From contig JBCCLI010000124.1 in the NCBI GenBank assembly GCA_039026975.1, positions 1-15,804 of the forward strand: a stretch of 15,804 nucleotides of DNA. Reading direction: 5' to 3'. The DNA is from JBCBKZ01 sp039026975. GTDB taxonomy: Bacteria; Bacteroidota; Bacteroidia; J057. A program made the translations under genes and the position numbers. Shown here in pieces: positions 14,024 to 15,804 of this stretch. A model generated the notes under the pieces. That model ran no database searches and was not told where the DNA came from. It saw only the letters and a program-made list of their open reading frames with translations. Every line of letters begins with the position of its first letter. The stretch's first letter is position 1.

Positions 14024-14839
14024 ATGATGAAACCAATTTGGCTATTATGGGTAGGGCTAGTCCTTTGCCTGGATCTATCTGCCCAAGAAACGCTAAGTAA
14101 GACCCTAAGTGCGGATGGGATAAATACCTTTACCGGGTATTTTGAATGGGGAAATGCTACCTTTTCTTCCTGGGAGAAAGATGAGATAGAAATAGAGGCT
14201 ACCTATTCCATTAATGATGGGGAGAATAATGATGCTTTTCAGCTTACCCTAAAGGAAAATGACGGAGAAGTGTCACTTAATGTGGATATAAAAAACATAG
14301 AATCTCTGCCTAAAAAGATTGTGGTTTGGAAGTATGGAAAGAAGTATTCTTTTCCTGTAGGGAAGAATGAAGATCAGTCCATTCAAAAGGTTAAAAAGGA
14401 GTTAGGAGAAGATGTACAGATGTATAGCCAGGGGGTAGACATGGAGATAGAGGTGAAAGTGAAAGTCCCCGCCAGCTTAAAGGTGAAGGTAGAAGCCAAT
14501 TATGGGAATTTATATTTTGAGAATTTCAGGAACAGGGTAGTAGCTAAAAATACCTATGGAGGGATAGAGGCTAAATTTGATGAAGGAGCTTCTCCACAGA
14601 AGGCTGAACTTTTTTCCACCTACAGCTTTGTGGATGTGAGTTTGGCTTCCTCTCAGGGAAGAGATATCAGCATGATTACAGAGTATGGATCTCTATTTAC
14701 AGATCTAGACATCGTATTAGATGAAGGTAAAAGTGAGGAGAGAAGCTATTACCAGCGGGTAGCAGGAACGGTGAATGATGGTGGGAATCCTCTCAAGATG
14801 GAATCTACCTACAGCAATGTTTACCTCAGAAAGATGTAA
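14024..14839 (+). CDS. Exported DUF4097-type beta-repeat protein, paralogue 2
   Basis: A 271-residue exported protein with signal peptide MMKPIWLLWVGLVLCLDLSA(Q). It shares the C-terminal half of paralogue 1 block by block: VKVPASLKVKVEANYGNLYF, NTYGGIEAKFD, STYSFVDVSLA, TEYGSLFTDLDI and TYSNVYLRKM. The N-terminal part differs and contains a charged insert around KYGKKYSFPVGKNEDQS. It starts 32 bases after paralogue 1 and is closed by a terminator at 14846-14877, so it is the last gene of the sigma operon. The pair most likely arose by tandem duplication; part of a third copy persists at 15120-15190. Both products would be envelope or surface proteins. No catalytic residues are visible. Confidence 0.8.
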   Translation: MMKPIWLLWVGLVLCLDLSAQETLSKTLSADGINTFTGYFEWGNATFSSWEKDEIEIEATYSINDGENNDAFQLTLKENDGEVSLNVDIKNIESLPKKIVVWKYGKKYSFPVGKNEDQSIQKVKKELGEDVQMYSQGVDMEIEVKVKVPASLKVKVEANYGNLYFENFRNRVVAKNTYGGIEAKFDEGASPQKAELFSTYSFVDVSLASSQGRDISMITEYGSLFTDLDIVLDEGKSEERSYYQRVAGTVNDGGNPLKMESTYSNVYLRKM

Positions 14840-14845
14840 TGCAGC

Positions 14846-14877
14846 GCCTTCCCAACAAAGTGGGAAGGCCCCTTTCA
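14846..14877 (+). terminator. Terminator of the sigma-factor operon
   Basis: gccttccca (14846-14854) and tgggaaggc (14861-14869) form a 9-bp perfect stem with a 6-nt loop, followed by ccctttc. It begins seven bases after the stop codon of DUF4097 paralogue 2. Confidence 0.8.
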
Positions 14878-14879
14878 AC

Positions 14880-15095
14880 TCATAAAGATACGGGAAGATT
14901 GTAGGTTATAAATATTTGGAAGATTCTGTTACGCCAGTTAACGTCCCTAAAGATAGTGTCTTCCAGGTCAGAGACACTAGTTAACCCCAGATTATACCTT
15001 AGGCCAGCCCCTATATCATCAGTAATTTGATACTCCACCCCAACAGGTAAGCTTACATCCACTGTTTTCAGAAATCCGTCTAGTAGGTAAACTTC
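14880..15095 (-). pseudogene. C-terminal fragment of an outer-membrane beta-barrel gene
   Basis: The minus strand is open for 71 codons from just after a TAG at 15096-15098 to a TGA at 14880-14882. It reads KTVDVSLPVGVEYQITDDIG, AGLRYNLGLTSVSDLED and finally NRIFQIFITYNLPVSL, the typical last strands of PorT/OmpA-like outer-membrane barrels in Bacteroidota. No plausible start or signal peptide precedes it, and the GTG at 15062 would begin inside the barrel. The upstream part of the gene is missing: the sequence beyond 15100 belongs instead to a DUF4097 remnant on the other strand. It is therefore a truncated relic, convergent with the sigma operon. Confidence 0.6.
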
Positions 15096-15119
15096 CTACT
15101 AATTTAAAAGAGAGGAGAG

Positions 15120-15190
15120 AAGTAAATTACGGTAGGGATTCCCTGAAAATGGAACCTGCCTACAGGCATATCTACCTCAGAAAAAGGGAA
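15120..15190 (+). pseudogene. 3' remnant of a third DUF4097 paralogue
   Basis: The plus strand reads VNYGRDSLKMEPAYRHIYLR followed by K, against VNDGGNPLKMESTYSNVYLR followed by K at the end of paralogue 2. Over 54 aligned bases (14780-14833 against 15131-15184) 42 are identical, at a constant offset of 351 bp. The similarity continues into the terminator region (ggcccctttc occurs in both). The stop codon is lost and nothing of the upstream gene remains. Confidence 0.65.
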
Positions 15191-15259
15191 GTAAAAGGGA
15201 CTCCTTCCAAGAAGAAATGGCCCCTTTCGTATAATAAGCAGGTAGTATCTCCACAAGTA

Positions 15260-15696
15260 TTATCCTACTTTAATCACCTCATACCACACTTCTCCTGCTT
15301 GTATGACTGCTTTATACTGTATGTCATCTACCAGGTAGTAAGTGTTTCCCTGAATCTCAATTTCTTCATATCCATTAGGAATGCTTTCTACCACGGCACC
15401 CACAGGAGGTGTAACTACCTCTGGGAGGGGTAATAACCACAAACTGATTTTGGTAAGATCGGTAAAAGATCCCATCGCTGTATCTTTAGGAAAAATTATT
15501 GAAACGTATGATTCGAGTATTAGTAGGTAGCCTGGAAACATAAACACTTCGTTTGGGTAGACCTCTGTAGTTGCTAGCTGGCTCAACTCTTACGACTTTG
15601 GCTTTTCTCTTGACCCTTCTATTTTGAGCTGTTGCCTGACTGGGGATAATCATAAGGAATCATCGGTAGTGCTACATTTTTCTTGCTGTAAGCCAT
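15260..15696 (-). pseudogene. DUF6515-like exported protein, broken
   Basis: Read with corrections, the minus strand encodes a short exported protein. The start at 15696 gives MAYSKKNVALPMI; one extra base breaks the frame, and the next frame continues LMIIPSQATAQ (completing a signal peptide), NRRVKRKAKVVRVEPASNYR, GLPKRSVYVSRLPTNTRIIR and FNNFS. A TAA at 15486-15488 interrupts, followed by RYSDGIFYRSYQNQFVVITP. A second frame break lies near 15420-15440, in a partly duplicated stretch, and the last frame reads VVTPPVGAVVESIPNGYEEI, IQGNTYYLVDDIQYKAVIQA and WYEVIKVG, ending at a TAA (15260-15262). The PPVGAVV-S-P-GY-x-x-GxTYY pattern is that of DUF6515-type proteins. Two frame breaks plus a stop indicate a pseudogene; sequencing error is less likely with three lesions. 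Confidence 0.68.
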
Positions 15697-15717
15697 TTCC
15701 TTGCATCAAAGATTGTC

Positions 15718-15739
15718 GGTTCAGATCATGATCTGAACC
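15718..15739. promoter_or_regulatory. 22-bp perfect palindrome
   Basis: The half ggttcagatca is followed directly by its exact reverse complement tgatctgaacc, with no loop. It lies 22 bases upstream of the start of the DUF6515-like pseudogene (minus strand), where an operator could sit. It could also be a hairpin end of a gene beyond the window. No T-tract follows on either strand. Confidence 0.6.
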
Positions 15740-15804
15740 TAACAGCTCATCCTAAGACAAGGATAATTAAATACTTCATTTCATGGATAATAACCAGAAA
15801 ATTA

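Noticed and set aside
15149..15433. Plus-strand frame of 94 codons as a gene
   Set aside because: Only its first residues (AYRHIYLRK) are meaningful, as the tail of a DUF4097 remnant; the rest is antisense to the DUF6515-like pseudogene.

Overview
The window reads as chromosomal DNA of a free-living Bacteroidota bacterium, most likely in the Cytophagales. Three things point there: candidate promoters fit the Bacteroidota pattern TTTG - about 20 bp - TAnnTTTG, many products are Sec-exported or outer-membrane proteins of families common in that phylum, and Shine-Dalgarno sequences are weak or absent. The phylum call is fairly safe; anything narrower is inference. No rRNA, tRNA, intact transposase or CRISPR array was seen.

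Layout. (1) 1-1128, minus strand: a membrane protein with an N-terminal effector-associated-domain (EAD11)-like region, translationally coupled to a secreted protein cut by the left edge. (2) 1209-2171: two small orphan genes separated by about 400 bp that carry a 36-nt direct repeat and a GCAAAG-type short repeat. (3) 2269-3153: an exported DUF4350/GATase-like protein followed by a hairpin element. (4) 3264-6030: a BlaI-type repressor and an M56 (BlaR1-type) membrane protease in one operon, with two BlaI-like operators over the promoter and a strong terminator. The protease carries ankyrin repeats and a C-terminal beta domain instead of a penicillin-binding sensor. (5) 6069-6674: a DUF3137-like protein.

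(6) 6863-11234: an AraC-family regulator, then an exported alpha/beta hydrolase of the epoxide-hydrolase type, an alginate-export-type outer-membrane barrel and a DoxX membrane protein. Between regulator and hydrolase lie two 32-nt direct repeats 105 bp apart and an 18-bp perfect palindrome, which look like the control region of an inducible uptake and conversion module. A small membrane ORF and a start-less open stretch follow; they may be gene debris. (7) 11950-14839: an ECF sigma factor, an anti-sigma-like protein with HEAT-like repeats after its membrane segment, and two tandem exported DUF4097-type beta-repeat paralogues, closed by a terminator.

(8) 14880-15804: decaying sequence. It holds a C-terminal fragment of an outer-membrane barrel gene, the tail of a third DUF4097 paralogue including its terminator region (a 351-bp-offset duplication), and a minus-strand DUF6515-like pseudogene with a stop codon and two frame breaks, followed by a 22-bp perfect palindrome.

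The most unusual items are the M56-ankyrin fusion under twin BlaI operators, the HEAT-repeat anti-sigma factor controlling DUF4097 genes, the EAD-membrane protein, and the direct-repeat control region of the hydrolase/porin module. All functional roles are inferred from sequence alone.
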